Made by a program: the position numbers and the translations under genes
Assembly: GCA_025356275.1 (NCBI GenBank)
Contig: JANXUK010000059.1
Location: 1-45,505, forward strand
Length of the DNA stretch: 45,505 nucleotides
Reading direction: 5' to 3'
From: Sphingomonadales bacterium
Lineage (GTDB): Bacteria; Pseudomonadota; Alphaproteobacteria; Sphingomonadales; Sphingomonadaceae
Notes under the pieces: model-generated
What the model was told of the DNA's origin: nothing
Databases searched by the model: none
The model's input: only the letters and a program-made list of their open reading frames with translations
Shown here: positions 9,268-18,209 of the stretch, piece after piece
Layout of the letters: every line of letters begins with the position of its first letter
Numbering within the stretch: position 1 is the stretch's first letter

Positions 9268-10719
9268 TCAGTCCGCGTGAGCTTCCTCGACAAACGCAAC
9301 GAGATCCTCGCGCCAACCCGAATGCGCCGCGGGTGGGAGATCCAGCTTGAGATACTCCTGTTGGGTTTCAGAATATGGCGGCCAGCTCGGTAGGGCCGGC
9401 CCCGCCGGCTGGCCGGTATCGGCGAACGAAATCCAGAAGCGCGCCATAAGCTCCGACATCACGGCGTCGCGAGCGGAACGTTCGGGAAGCGTGTCCATCA
9501 ACACGCTCGCCTCTTCGGCGTGCGTCGGGGCCGCATCTCGTCCGCTGGGACGATACGAATAAACATAGCGGAAAACAGGCTTGCCGCTTTGCGCGAAGGC
9601 CTTTACGAGCTGGGATATTGGAAAGTTGAAGCCCCGATCGGCATATACCGCAGAGAACCTAGACGGCACGTCGCCATCGGTTTCAACGGGGTAATATTCA
9701 AGCGCTTGGTCCGTATTCCGACCGAAGATCTCATGCACAAACTTGCCGTAGTCTTCGACCGTCTTGATGCCCATACGGGGTCCGAAGAAGCCGCCTTCGT
9801 CTTCGTTCGTGCCGATGATTGCCGGCACTGCCGCAAAATTGCCGGACGCCATGGGCTCGTCCGAGGTGATCAGCCAGCCATCGACAATCGGCCGTAAAGG
9901 GCGGGCTAACCACAGGCATGGCTTTGCCGGCGGCAACGTCTTCGCATGTTCCAGCAACCCCGCCGTCGATAGCGATCTCAGCGCATCGACATCGTCGCCC
10001 AGACCTGCGCCATGCTGCTCCGCCATTTCTAGGCTCAAGAGCTTGCTGAACGACCCGGGAGACTGGAATATCGCGCGGTCATAGGGCTGGTTTACGATCG
10101 GCGAGCTCAACAGCAGCATCCCGAGTGTCGCCCCCGCCGATTGTCCAAAGAATGTGATCCGGTCGCTATCGCCGTTGAACGCGTGAATGTTGTCACGAAC
10201 CCAGCGCAGCGCCGCGGCCTGGTCGAGAAGTCCGTAATTGCCCGACGAGCCTTGCGCGGACTCGGCACTCAGGCCCGGATGGGCCAGGAAACCGAACAAA
10301 CCTAGACGGACATTGAAGGATACCACGACAGCGCCGCGTGCAGCGAGCCGCGCGGGATCTTCTTCGGCGAAAGCGCCGCTGCCCGTCGTAAAGGCGCCAC
10401 CGCAGGCCCACACCATGACGGGCCATGCGCTCTGCCGCCGATCCTTTGGGGCCCAGACGTTGATATAGAGGCAATCCTCGGACATCCTCGGCGCGCGCGA
10501 GACGCGTATGCCCGTCGGTTGCACTGGGTCCGGTCCGAATTTGCTCGCGCTGCGATTGTCCGTCCAGCTTTGCGGCTCGACGGGCGCCTGCCACCGCAGG
10601 CTCCCCACTGGAGGAGCCGCGTAGGGAATGCCAAAAAATCCCAAGACTTCGGCTGTTGCCGAAACGCCTTCGACCGGTCCCCGCTCGGTCCTGACGACTG
10701 ACCCTGCCTTACTTGACAT
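9268..10719 (-). CDS. Type-B carboxylesterase
   Basis: A 483-residue alpha/beta hydrolase of the carboxylesterase type B/cholinesterase family. It has the family signature EDCLYINVWAP (about residues 81-91), the nucleophile motif FGQSAGA with Ser194, an acidic NEDEGG segment and a late histidine around PTHAEEASV. The oxyanion-hole motif, normally HGG(G/A), reads ACGGAF with Cys at the His position. No signal peptide is seen. Its ATG overlaps the transporter stop by one base (TGATG), so the two are translationally coupled. This fits import of an ester followed by cytoplasmic hydrolysis. Confidence 0.9.
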   Translation of the reverse strand: MSSKAGSVVRTERGPVEGVSATAEVLGFFGIPYAAPPVGSLRWQAPVEPQSWTDNRSASKFGPDPVQPTGIRVSRAPRMSEDCLYINVWAPKDRRQSAWPVMVWACGGAFTTGSGAFAEEDPARLAARGAVVVSFNVRLGLFGFLAHPGLSAESAQGSSGNYGLLDQAAALRWVRDNIHAFNGDSDRITFFGQSAGATLGMLLLSSPIVNQPYDRAIFQSPGSFSKLLSLEMAEQHGAGLGDDVDALRSLSTAGLLEHAKTLPPAKPCLWLARPLRPIVDGWLITSDEPMASGNFAAVPAIIGTNEDEGGFFGPRMGIKTVEDYGKFVHEIFGRNTDQALEYYPVETDGDVPSRFSAVYADRGFNFPISQLVKAFAQSGKPVFRYVYSYRPSGRDAAPTHAEEASVLMDTLPERSARDAVMSELMARFWISFADTGQPAGPALPSWPPYSETQQEYLKLDLPPAAHSGWREDLVAFVEEAHAD

Positions 10720-12131
10720 CAGCGTGCCGACTGAACGCGCGGAACCGGCTGACCCGCGTCTGCTCGAACATGGGCCGCGACGCGTTTAGCGCGTCGCCCG
10801 AACAACATCGTGACGCCAATGAGGGCACAGGCGCTCACCAAAGCTGGCAGTGCCGCAGCGTGGAACACTCGTCCCGGGCTCCAGCCGGCGGCGACAAGCG
10901 CTCCGGCGATCACAGGTGCGCCCGTCGCGCCGATCCGACCGATACCCAGCGCCCAACCGAAGCCTGTCGTGCGCGCGTTCTCCGGATAGGATTCCGTTAC
11001 GAGCAGGATGAAGCCCGAATGATACGCGCAAATGCCGAAAGCGACAAAGAAGACGATTCCGGGCGCCAAAACCGCGTTGGTCAGAACGAAAGGAAGCGTG
11101 AGGATGGCGGCTACAAAGAGTGCAATCTCTAAAAACATCAGCCGGAAAATATCGAACCGCTTCGCGAGCAGCCCTTGCGCCGCCGTTCCGATCGCGCCGC
11201 CGATTCCGAACATCGATGCGGCATCCATGCCGGCGGTGTTCGCCAAGCCCGATTTCTGCAGGAGCGCAGGCGTCCAACTAAGGACGAAATAAAGCATACC
11301 CTGATTGAGGATGAACGCGACCCACAGCAGCGCGGTGAGTTTCCAGAGGCCGCCAGCAAACAGCAGCCTGATAGGCTTTTGCTCGCCCTGCGCCTCGTCC
11401 TCTCGCGTGCGAAGCGCGCGGATCGACGGCTTGGAGAGGTAGGAGCGCGCAATTTCAAGCGCGCGTGGCACGTCCTTTTTGATGTGCAGCAGGAAATGCA
11501 CTGATTCTGGCAAAACCGCAGCAGCCAGCGCTGTGAGCGCAAGCGTAAGCGCCCCGCCGGCGTAGAGGAGCATCGCCCATCCGTGATTGGGAACCACGGC
11601 CCGGGCGAGCAAGCCACCCAGCAGCGATCCCAACGGCATGAACGCCGTGAGGCACGCCGTGATCGGGCGTGCGAGCCTTCGGGGTGCGAACTCGCCGACC
11701 AGTGTGAAGATACTCGGAAGCGCTGCTCCCAAACCGATCCCCGTGATGAAGCGCAGTGTCAGGAGAGACGCGAGCCCAGTCGCCGACGGCGTTGCCAGTG
11801 TCGAAAAACCGGCAATCAGCATGGCGCCGACGGCGATCGTTTTCCGTCCGAGCCAGCGGTCGGCCACAGGGCTCATGATGAGAGAGCCGGCAACGCCTCC
11901 CAAAAGACCGATCGCGAAAATGATGCCGAACGTTGCGATAGGCAGCCCGAGCTCGCGCGTTATGTCGTGCGCGACCACGCCCAACATCTGGGTGTCCATT
12001 CCATCGAAAAGCACGAGCAAACCGAGGGACGCCATGACCAAACGCTGGCGCGCTCCAAATGGGGCGCGTTGGAGTTCTTCCGAGAACTCCGCCTTGTCAG
12101 GCGTGCCAGCAATATGTGTGCGGTCGAGCAT
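10719..12131 (-). CDS. MFS transporter, aromatic acid:H+ symporter (AAHS) type
   Basis: A 470-residue inner-membrane protein with about 12 hydrophobic segments. The first transmembrane region carries LFDGMDTQMLG, matching the DGxD motif of AAHS carriers such as PcaK and BenK. The first cytoplasmic loop has SPVADRWLGRKT, the MFS signature. It probably imports an aromatic acid or related anion with protons. It lies 62 bases after the TonB-dependent receptor and is coupled to the esterase, so the three form an uptake-and-hydrolysis unit. Substrate unknown. Confidence 0.9.
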   Translation of the reverse strand: MLDRTHIAGTPDKAEFSEELQRAPFGARQRLVMASLGLLVLFDGMDTQMLGVVAHDITRELGLPIATFGIIFAIGLLGGVAGSLIMSPVADRWLGRKTIAVGAMLIAGFSTLATPSATGLASLLTLRFITGIGLGAALPSIFTLVGEFAPRRLARPITACLTAFMPLGSLLGGLLARAVVPNHGWAMLLYAGGALTLALTALAAAVLPESVHFLLHIKKDVPRALEIARSYLSKPSIRALRTREDEAQGEQKPIRLLFAGGLWKLTALLWVAFILNQGMLYFVLSWTPALLQKSGLANTAGMDAASMFGIGGAIGTAAQGLLAKRFDIFRLMFLEIALFVAAILTLPFVLTNAVLAPGIVFFVAFGICAYHSGFILLVTESYPENARTTGFGWALGIGRIGATGAPVIAGALVAAGWSPGRVFHAAALPALVSACALIGVTMLFGRRAKRVAAHVRADAGQPVPRVQSAR

Positions 12132-12193
12132 TCTTGCACGCTTTCTCTAAATCTACCCAATGCGAGCTATGCGTAGAATGCTCGAGCCCGTCG

Positions 12194-14608
12194 TCAGAAC
12201 TTGGTTGAAATCTGAACGGCGATCGAACGTGCTCGATCGGTGAGCGCTGTGACGGCGTTCGATGCCGTCATCACCGATCGGTATCCAGCGGTGACCTCGT
12301 TCGTGACGTTCTTTGCCAGAACAGCGACTTCCAGCCGCCCGTTGGGCCGGCTGAGCGCGGCACGCAAATCGATCTTGGCATATCGCGACTGGTAAAGAAG
12401 CGGATCGATGCTCGCCTGCTGATAATAACCGGAGGTGAAATAGACCCACGCACCGAATCTTGCCTGCAAGTTAGGAGATACAGCAAACGCGTAATCGGCA
12501 TTGGCGCTCCCGCTCCACTTCGGAGCATATGGAGTGACTTTGCCCGCCAAGTTTTGCGTACACCCGGTCGGCTGCGCCACGATCTGCAACTGGGTACAGG
12601 GGCCCGCAGGATAGTCGAGATATTTGCTATCCAAATATCCAACGTTTGCTGAGAGTGTTAGTCCAGTCCAAGGGTGGACGCCCAACTCCATTTCGACACC
12701 GCGCGATCGCGATCGTCCCACATTGGCGATCGCCTGAGCCGGGATGCCAGCGGCGTTCAGCACCGTGGTTGAGACTTGAAGGTCTTGGTATTCGCTGTCG
12801 AACACGGTGAAGTTCGTCGTGAGACGTCGGTTGAACCATTGGGCCTTCACGCCGCCTTCGTAGGATTTGACGGTCTCTGGCCGGAAGATATCGAGGCTAT
12901 TGCCGACTGCCCAACCGCCAGCCTTATATCCTGTTGCGTAGGATACGTACACCATGAGGTCTCGAGTTACATTGTACTGGAGGTTTGCGGACGGCATGAA
13001 CTTGTTGTCGGTCCGGCTGGTGATTGGATAATTGCCGGCTGGAAAGCCCACAGCCGACGTGAAGATAGTGGAAGCAGCCGCCGGCAGCAGCGCGCTGTCG
13101 GAAAATTCTCCGAAATTATCGCCGACCCCGACCAAACTCGTGCGATTGATGCTCTTGTGGACCGAGCTGTAGCGCGCTCCGAGGTTGAGCCGGAGCGCGT
13201 GCGTGAAATTCAGAGTCGCGGCAGCGAAGATCGAGCGATTTTGCTGATCCTGGTCGGCACCGACGCGCTGCGCGATCGGCGTCGTCGCTGGCACCAAACC
13301 TCCAAGCCGCGCAGCGAATGGCGCGAAGTAGAAGCCGTACGAGTAGGAAGCTTGAAGGTTAGAATTATCATAGTACAAGCCGGCCATATACTCCAGGAAC
13401 CCGCCCTTGTCGGACTGGAAGCGAAGCTCCTGGCTCACCGAAAAAAACTTTTCGAGTTCCGCGATGGGGAGACCACTCGAATTCGTAATGCCAGTCAGCG
13501 TGGGCACATTCGTCAAAGGGCTTCCGGTAAACCGGTGGATGTCGTGATAGTAGAAGCCAGTCGTCGACGTCAGTGTATTCCGTCCGAGCGTCAATGCGGC
13601 GGTCAGCGCGCCATTCACCGAGTCGAGTTTGAAGAACGAATCAGAGGTGCTCGTCTGGTAGTTCAGCATATTGTCAGCGTTGCCAGCAGCAATGACATTC
13701 GAGCAGCCGACACCAAGTTTGCCATAACCCGGAGCCGGCGGACAGTTCAGGATCTCCTGAATTTCGTCATGCTGGTCGTTGTAATGGGCGCCGTCCACAC
13801 GCAGGTTGACATCGAGCACGCCCGGTATCTGGTAACGGAGCGCAACGCGGCCCTGAATATCCCGATTGCGCGGCCCGTCCTCGTCGAGCCGGATATTGTG
13901 GATATAACCGTCCATGCCCGAGAGTCGGAGTGCTGCCCGCCCAGAAAAATTGCCGCCGAGCGGGCCCCCTACAACAGCTTGAGCATCATACTCACCGTCG
14001 GACGGTGAATACAGCGCGGAGGCATATCCTTCGAGCGTGTCGGTCGGCTTGCGGGTGATCACACTGAGCGCACCTGCAATCGCATTTGCTCCGAAGTAGG
14101 TCGACTGGGGACCTTTCAGCACTTCGATGCGATCGACGTCGAGGAAGCCCGCGCGCGTTGCCTGGGATCGGCTTACGTAAACGCCGTCTATGAAGGTCGC
14201 GACTGACTGCTCGAAGCCGGCATTGAAGCCCGACCCCACGCCGCGGATGTTCAAGGAGTCGGAGGCGCCCGCCTTGTTGATTTTGACACCGCTCAGGCGG
14301 TTTCCCAAATCGCTCAGGTCGTTAACATGGGCTGTGCGGAGGGATTTGCCAGACTCGACCGCAACGGATATCGGAACATCCTGGAGGTTTTGAGCACGCC
14401 GTTGGGCAGTGACGATGATGTCGCTAGTCGCTGGGTCGTCCGCATGGGGAGGAGTCTGCGCCTGCGGTACAGTGGCAGCAGGCTGCGTCTGGGCAGCGGC
14501 CTGCTCACTTGCAGTCTGGGCATTCGCCACAGACGGAGCAAGCAGGCTCGCACAGCAACAAGCGATTGCACCCGTAGCGCTACCCTGTAGCAGGTTCACT
14601 CGGACCAT
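12194..14608 (-). CDS. TonB-dependent outer-membrane receptor 1
   Basis: An 804-residue outer-membrane receptor. A signal peptide (about residues 1-30, ending SVANAQ) is followed by a Gln/Ala/Pro-rich linker. Then comes the sphingomonad-style plug start SDIIVTAQRRAQNLQDVP and the plug segment FIDGVYVSRSQ...VDRIEVLKGPQSTYFGANAIAGAL. The C-terminal beta-barrel ends in phenylalanine (IAVQISTKF). AGGAGAGGG precedes the start. It is the first gene of a minus-strand run with the AAHS transporter, esterase and GST, and a promoter/operator copy lies 56 bases upstream. It probably imports the pathway substrate across the outer membrane. Confidence 0.93.
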   Translation of the reverse strand: MVRVNLLQGSATGAIACCCASLLAPSVANAQTASEQAAAQTQPAATVPQAQTPPHADDPATSDIIVTAQRRAQNLQDVPISVAVESGKSLRTAHVNDLSDLGNRLSGVKINKAGASDSLNIRGVGSGFNAGFEQSVATFIDGVYVSRSQATRAGFLDVDRIEVLKGPQSTYFGANAIAGALSVITRKPTDTLEGYASALYSPSDGEYDAQAVVGGPLGGNFSGRAALRLSGMDGYIHNIRLDEDGPRNRDIQGRVALRYQIPGVLDVNLRVDGAHYNDQHDEIQEILNCPPAPGYGKLGVGCSNVIAAGNADNMLNYQTSTSDSFFKLDSVNGALTAALTLGRNTLTSTTGFYYHDIHRFTGSPLTNVPTLTGITNSSGLPIAELEKFFSVSQELRFQSDKGGFLEYMAGLYYDNSNLQASYSYGFYFAPFAARLGGLVPATTPIAQRVGADQDQQNRSIFAAATLNFTHALRLNLGARYSSVHKSINRTSLVGVGDNFGEFSDSALLPAAASTIFTSAVGFPAGNYPITSRTDNKFMPSANLQYNVTRDLMVYVSYATGYKAGGWAVGNSLDIFRPETVKSYEGGVKAQWFNRRLTTNFTVFDSEYQDLQVSTTVLNAAGIPAQAIANVGRSRSRGVEMELGVHPWTGLTLSANVGYLDSKYLDYPAGPCTQLQIVAQPTGCTQNLAGKVTPYAPKWSGSANADYAFAVSPNLQARFGAWVYFTSGYYQQASIDPLLYQSRYAKIDLRAALSRPNGRLEVAVLAKNVTNEVTAGYRSVMTASNAVTALTDRARSIAVQISTKF

Positions 14609-14663
14609 TTTCTACCCTCTCCTATCGACGCCAGTGTAGCTGACGTGTCATTTATGCCTTTCC

Positions 14664-14692
14664 ACAATGCTATGCTATCATAACTTATGCAA
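14664..14692 (-). promoter_or_regulatory. Operator, block A copy 2, with possible promoter
   Basis: The operator at 14666-14686 reads AATGCTATGC-TAT-CATAACTT and differs from copy 1 only in the three central bases (18 of 21 identical). On the minus strand a possible -35 TTGCAT (14692-14687) and a weak -10 CATTGT (14669-14664) are 17 bases apart and would fire toward TonB receptor 1. It lies just past the stop of the LigB-type gene at 14700. Confidence 0.65.
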
Positions 14693-14699
14693 GAGGAAA

Positions 14700-15746
14700 C
14701 TATGCTGGCGCGGTGGCGTCGTCGGGATTCCGACTATCGCCCATGGCTTCACTGCCAAGCGCCTTTGCCATTTTGTCCCAAAGTACCCAGCCTGCTCCGA
14801 CCGTCGCTATGTTAGCTGGGAAATAGTCGACAACCTGGCAATCGGCCTGCGGCTGTGCAGCGGCCATCGCGCCGGCGGTAACCAGCCAGGTACGCAACTC
14901 ACCGGTGCCGGAGTCAGTCGCCGCCGATCGAAAAGAGAACAGGCTACCAAGTTGGTCGAAGTTGCGCGTCTTGAAACAGTCAAGCACCCACTGGTCGAGA
15001 GGTTCGTCGACCCACCCCGACAAAGGACCCTCGGGATCATGAGACATGCCGCCACTTCCGTAAATCGCGATCGGCAAATCGATCTTAGCGCAAATCTCTC
15101 CGATCGCGCGACCTAGCGCGATGCAGCGCGCGCCGGAGAGCGCTGCCGACGTCCGTTCCGTCGTCTTAATGACGATCGGTATGATCGGAATGTCGAGGTC
15201 CGGCATCAACAGTGGGATAGGGCGCGTGTGCGCGTGCGGCGCCTTCATCTGCGGCCGACCTTGTGCGGCTGGATTCTGACTGCGACTGATAGAAATGTCG
15301 AAGTCGCGAGCGACAAGCTCGCCGAGAATATGCTCTGCCAAATTGGTGCAGACTTTTAGCCGCACGCCAAACCGGTCCGGGTGCTCCCAGAATTTTACAA
15401 GCGGCTCCTTGTCGAAGTCGCCGTAATTGTGGAAGCCGAAGATATCATCCTCGCCGGCATAAATCATGATGTTCGGATTGTTTGCAGCTGAGAACCACTC
15501 GAATTGATCGCCACCAACGACGATCAACGCCTGCACACCATTATTCTTGAGGGCAGCCTGTAGTTTCCCGAAAGCCTGGCGCCGTCGCTCAATCCATTGC
15601 GTCACACAGGCCTCGTCTTGGCTCTTGACCACCTCTGGCTGCGGGATGGCGGAACTGATGAGGCGGAACCAGCGCATCCACCCTTCGTAGGTCTCTTGGA
15701 AGATGATCGGAGAATGGGATGAGGCCATTCCGGCGACGATGGGCAT
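14700..15746 (-). CDS. LigB-type (class III) extradiol dioxygenase, probable catalytic subunit
   Basis: 348 residues related to protocatechuate 4,5-dioxygenase beta-like proteins. Near the N-terminus ASSHSP supplies the first iron-ligand histidine (His11). GSGGMSHDPEGP keeps the conserved GGMSH histidine, and WVDEPLDQW supplies the glutamate ligand. At the second histidine position, where LigB has NDH, this protein has GGDQFEWF, so Gln replaces His. The C-terminal E(L)RTWL...VDYFP segment is also family-like. The start lies two bases after the stop of the paralogue upstream (TGATCATG), implying coupling and a possible heteromeric enzyme. Confidence 0.8.
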   Translation of the reverse strand: MPIVAGMASSHSPIIFQETYEGWMRWFRLISSAIPQPEVVKSQDEACVTQWIERRRQAFGKLQAALKNNGVQALIVVGGDQFEWFSAANNPNIMIYAGEDDIFGFHNYGDFDKEPLVKFWEHPDRFGVRLKVCTNLAEHILGELVARDFDISISRSQNPAAQGRPQMKAPHAHTRPIPLLMPDLDIPIIPIVIKTTERTSAALSGARCIALGRAIGEICAKIDLPIAIYGSGGMSHDPEGPLSGWVDEPLDQWVLDCFKTRNFDQLGSLFSFRSAATDSGTGELRTWLVTAGAMAAAQPQADCQVVDYFPANIATVGAGWVLWDKMAKALGSEAMGDSRNPDDATAPA

Positions 15747-15748
15747 GA

Positions 15749-16669
15749 TCAGTTCTCCCAGGTGACGAAGGCAAGACCCGCAGCGGCGTGGTGGACTGGC
15801 ATGTAGTCGTGAACGCGCGCCCTACAGCCGGCGTCCTCAAGCGCGGCTGCAGCGATCATCCATAGGCGGACCTCGCTGCTTCCGCCGAGCAGGTTTCTCG
15901 ATGGCACATCCCAGACGCGGGCCAGATCGACCGATCGCCCCCGTTCAAGGCGGCCCAATACCCATGAGTCGAACACCTCGTCGACCCAGCCCGACATTCG
16001 CCCCTCAGGGTCGCCGGACATCCCGCCGCTAACGAGGATACCGAGCCGCTTAGCGGAGAAGGCTGCAGCGCGCGCCAGTGACTGGCCCAGACGGTGCATC
16101 CGCTGACCGTTCATGACAGGCGTGACATGACAGTTGACGCTGATGGGGATGATAGGCAGGCCGCCGGCAAGCTTCGCAACCGCCTCAATTGCAGCCGGCG
16201 TCACGCCTTGAGCAGGGTTGCCGACCGGGCGGAATTCGCCCTTCGCCTCGGCTACGTCAAATCCGTCGCGAACAAGCTCCTCGAGCAGCATCGCAGCTAC
16301 GGGGCCTTCCGCTTCGAAGCCAAGCCGCCGTGGTGCCTCGGAAAGCGCTGCGATCGATGGATTGCCCCAGACTTCACCAGTGGATTGCAGGTGAATTTGG
16401 GGCGTGTTTGAGCTGTCAAACTGGCTTTCGCGGTCGGCGGTCAAAAGAATCAACGCATCGAGGTTCTGCCGCTCGATTGCCGCCTGGATCGCAGTGAAGC
16501 CAAGCTCGACTCGCCGGGCGAAATCGTCGAGCGAAGCCGCGTCTTCCTTTTCTGCGCTCTTTGGTTGGATAGCGTCCTTGCGCAGATGATCAGCTACGGC
16601 AGCCCAATGGCAGCGCTCGCGGTAAAGGAGCGGCGAGTAGCTTACCCCGGCACCCGCAACGATCGGCAT
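15749..16669 (-). CDS. LigB-type paralogue lacking iron ligands, probable non-catalytic partner
   Basis: 306 residues from the ATG at 16669, preceded by AGGAG seven bases upstream. It aligns along its length with the downstream LigB-type protein (MPIVAG start, SGGMSGDPEG, GWVDEVFDSWVLGRL, EVRLWM...HDYMP). The key residues are changed: SYSP for SSHSP, TADRESQF for GGDQFEWF, and GGMSG for GGMSH. It therefore should not bind iron in the usual way. Class III dioxygenases such as 2-aminophenol 1,6-dioxygenase pair a catalytic subunit with an inactive homologous one. The same arrangement is a reasonable guess here. Confidence 0.75.
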   Translation of the reverse strand: MPIVAGAGVSYSPLLYRERCHWAAVADHLRKDAIQPKSAEKEDAASLDDFARRVELGFTAIQAAIERQNLDALILLTADRESQFDSSNTPQIHLQSTGEVWGNPSIAALSEAPRRLGFEAEGPVAAMLLEELVRDGFDVAEAKGEFRPVGNPAQGVTPAAIEAVAKLAGGLPIIPISVNCHVTPVMNGQRMHRLGQSLARAAAFSAKRLGILVSGGMSGDPEGRMSGWVDEVFDSWVLGRLERGRSVDLARVWDVPSRNLLGGSSEVRLWMIAAAALEDAGCRARVHDYMPVHHAAAGLAFVTWEN

Positions 16670-16768
16670 TATTATCTCTCCTGCGTTCGCGCTACGCTGG
16701 CGCAAATTTCTGTGGAAGCCTCTGCTCAGGTGCCCAGCGAAACAGGCGGTTGTTCGACCCGTTACCGC

Positions 16769-16798
16769 TTGACACCAGATGCTTTGCTAGCATAACAT
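16769..16798 (+). promoter_or_regulatory. Promoter with overlapping operator, block A copy 3
   Basis: TTGACA at 16769-16774, 17-base spacer, ATAACA at 16792-16797, the same architecture as copy 1. It lies about 60 bases upstream of the ring-hydroxylating dioxygenase gene. The operator at 16778-16798 reads GATGCTTTGC-TAG-CATAACAT and covers spacer and -10. It sits in the divergent interval between the LigB-type pair (minus) and the dioxygenase operon (plus), so one site may control both directions. Confidence 0.75.
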
Positions 16799-16859
16799 CT
16801 TCCGGGAAGGCAATACGGCTGGGCCGCCCTGAAGCAGAATTCCGAGAAAGGTAAAGAGG

Positions 16860-18209
16860 ATGACGACTGACGGCATTGGCGCGGGATTGATCAACACCGG
16901 ATCAGGTCTCGTCGACCGGGCCATCTTCTCGGACCAGTCAATCTTTGACCGGGAGATGGAAGCGGTGTTTGACAAGTCTTGGCTTTTCGTGGGCCATGAG
17001 AGTCAGATCCGCAACAATGGCGACTATTTCCTCTCGCAGCTCGGCCGGGACCAGGTCGTGGTCACTCGCGATAATAGCGGCAAAGTAAATGTCTTGCTCA
17101 ACGTCTGCACGCATCGTGGCATGCCCGTCTGCCGATACGATCGTGGCAACGCCAAAATGTTTACCTGCCCCTATCATGGCTGGACGTTTGCGAACAACGG
17201 CGATTTAACTGGCGTGCCCTTACGCACTGAGGGTTATGGCGGCAATCTCGATCGCGCGAAATGGGGTCTGATAAAGGCGCGGGTCGTTTGCTACTACGGA
17301 TCGATCTGGGCGACCTTCGATGAGGCGGTGCCAGAGTTCGAGGACTTCCTTGGTGACATGGCGTTCTGGCTACGCGAATTCCTCATGTCGCCCGATGGCG
17401 AAGATGATGGGATCGAGGTCGTCGACGGGATCCTGAAGTGCGAGATTCCGAGCAACTGGAAATTTGGTGTCGAGAACGCCGCAGGCGATCTCTATCATGA
17501 TGTCAGCCACAAGTCGGTGCAGCGGGTCGGCCTATCGCTTTCCAAGCTCCGTGGGCGCCATACATGGGATGCCGATCCGGCGACGTTCAAGCTGCTGAAC
17601 ATCACCTTTCCCGCCGGGGGTCATGCCGTGCGCGGCAACCTTTATGATTTCGCCAATCGGGAATATCAGTCGCAATGGGCGGCGATCCCGGAGGTCGACG
17701 AGTATTTCCGCGAAGCGCACTATACTCGGCAGAAGCGTCTGGTCGAGAAGGAACGCCTCCTCAACCGAGGCGGCGTTGTATTTCCGAACTTTATCTACAA
17801 TGCCGCAAACCGTACTTCGATCACCACGCTGATCCCTCGTGCCGCGGGCCGCACCGAAATCTGGAAGTGGGTGTTCGTTCCTAAGAACGCGCCCCAGGCG
17901 GTGAAGGATGCGATGCGCCATTACCTGCTGCGCTACACCGGTCCCGCTGGCATGGTTGAGCAGGATGATTTCGAGAATTGGGGATCGGCCCAACTCGGCG
18001 CCGAGAGCATCCTCGCGCGGCGACTGCCAATGAATTATCAGTTGCGGCTGGGCGACTACGCGAAGTGGGCGTGGCCCGAACCATGGATCGGTGCCGGCGC
18101 ATTGGTCGACGAAGGAGTATCGGAGCACGCGCAGCGCGTGTTTTATGACCGGTGGTCTGAAATGATGACCGGCGAACCCCAGACCGTCCGCCAGGAGGCC
18201 GCAGAATGA
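16860..18209 (+). CDS. Ring-hydroxylating dioxygenase, alpha (Rieske) subunit
   Basis: A 449-residue large subunit. The Rieske [2Fe-2S] ligands are Cys83, His85, Cys103 and His106 (CTHRG and CPYHGW, 17 residues between). The mononuclear iron site appears at ENAAGDLYHDVSH, giving Asp210, His213 and His217, and the late acidic ligand is likely in GMVEQDDFENWG. The spacing between the two histidines is three residues, whereas the usual motif has four. It dihydroxylates an aromatic ring with electrons from a ferredoxin and reductase, neither of which is encoded here. The beta subunit gene follows with a four-base overlap. Confidence 0.93.
   Translation: MTTDGIGAGLINTGSGLVDRAIFSDQSIFDREMEAVFDKSWLFVGHESQIRNNGDYFLSQLGRDQVVVTRDNSGKVNVLLNVCTHRGMPVCRYDRGNAKMFTCPYHGWTFANNGDLTGVPLRTEGYGGNLDRAKWGLIKARVVCYYGSIWATFDEAVPEFEDFLGDMAFWLREFLMSPDGEDDGIEVVDGILKCEIPSNWKFGVENAAGDLYHDVSHKSVQRVGLSLSKLRGRHTWDADPATFKLLNITFPAGGHAVRGNLYDFANREYQSQWAAIPEVDEYFREAHYTRQKRLVEKERLLNRGGVVFPNFIYNAANRTSITTLIPRAAGRTEIWKWVFVPKNAPQAVKDAMRHYLLRYTGPAGMVEQDDFENWGSAQLGAESILARRLPMNYQLRLGDYAKWAWPEPWIGAGALVDEGVSEHAQRVFYDRWSEMMTGEPQTVRQEAAE

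Noticed and set aside
12776-14008. 410-codon plus-strand frame opposite TonB receptor 1
   Set aside because: No family resemblance, rich in Arg/Val/Glu as expected for an antisense shadow, and the opposite strand encodes a complete receptor.
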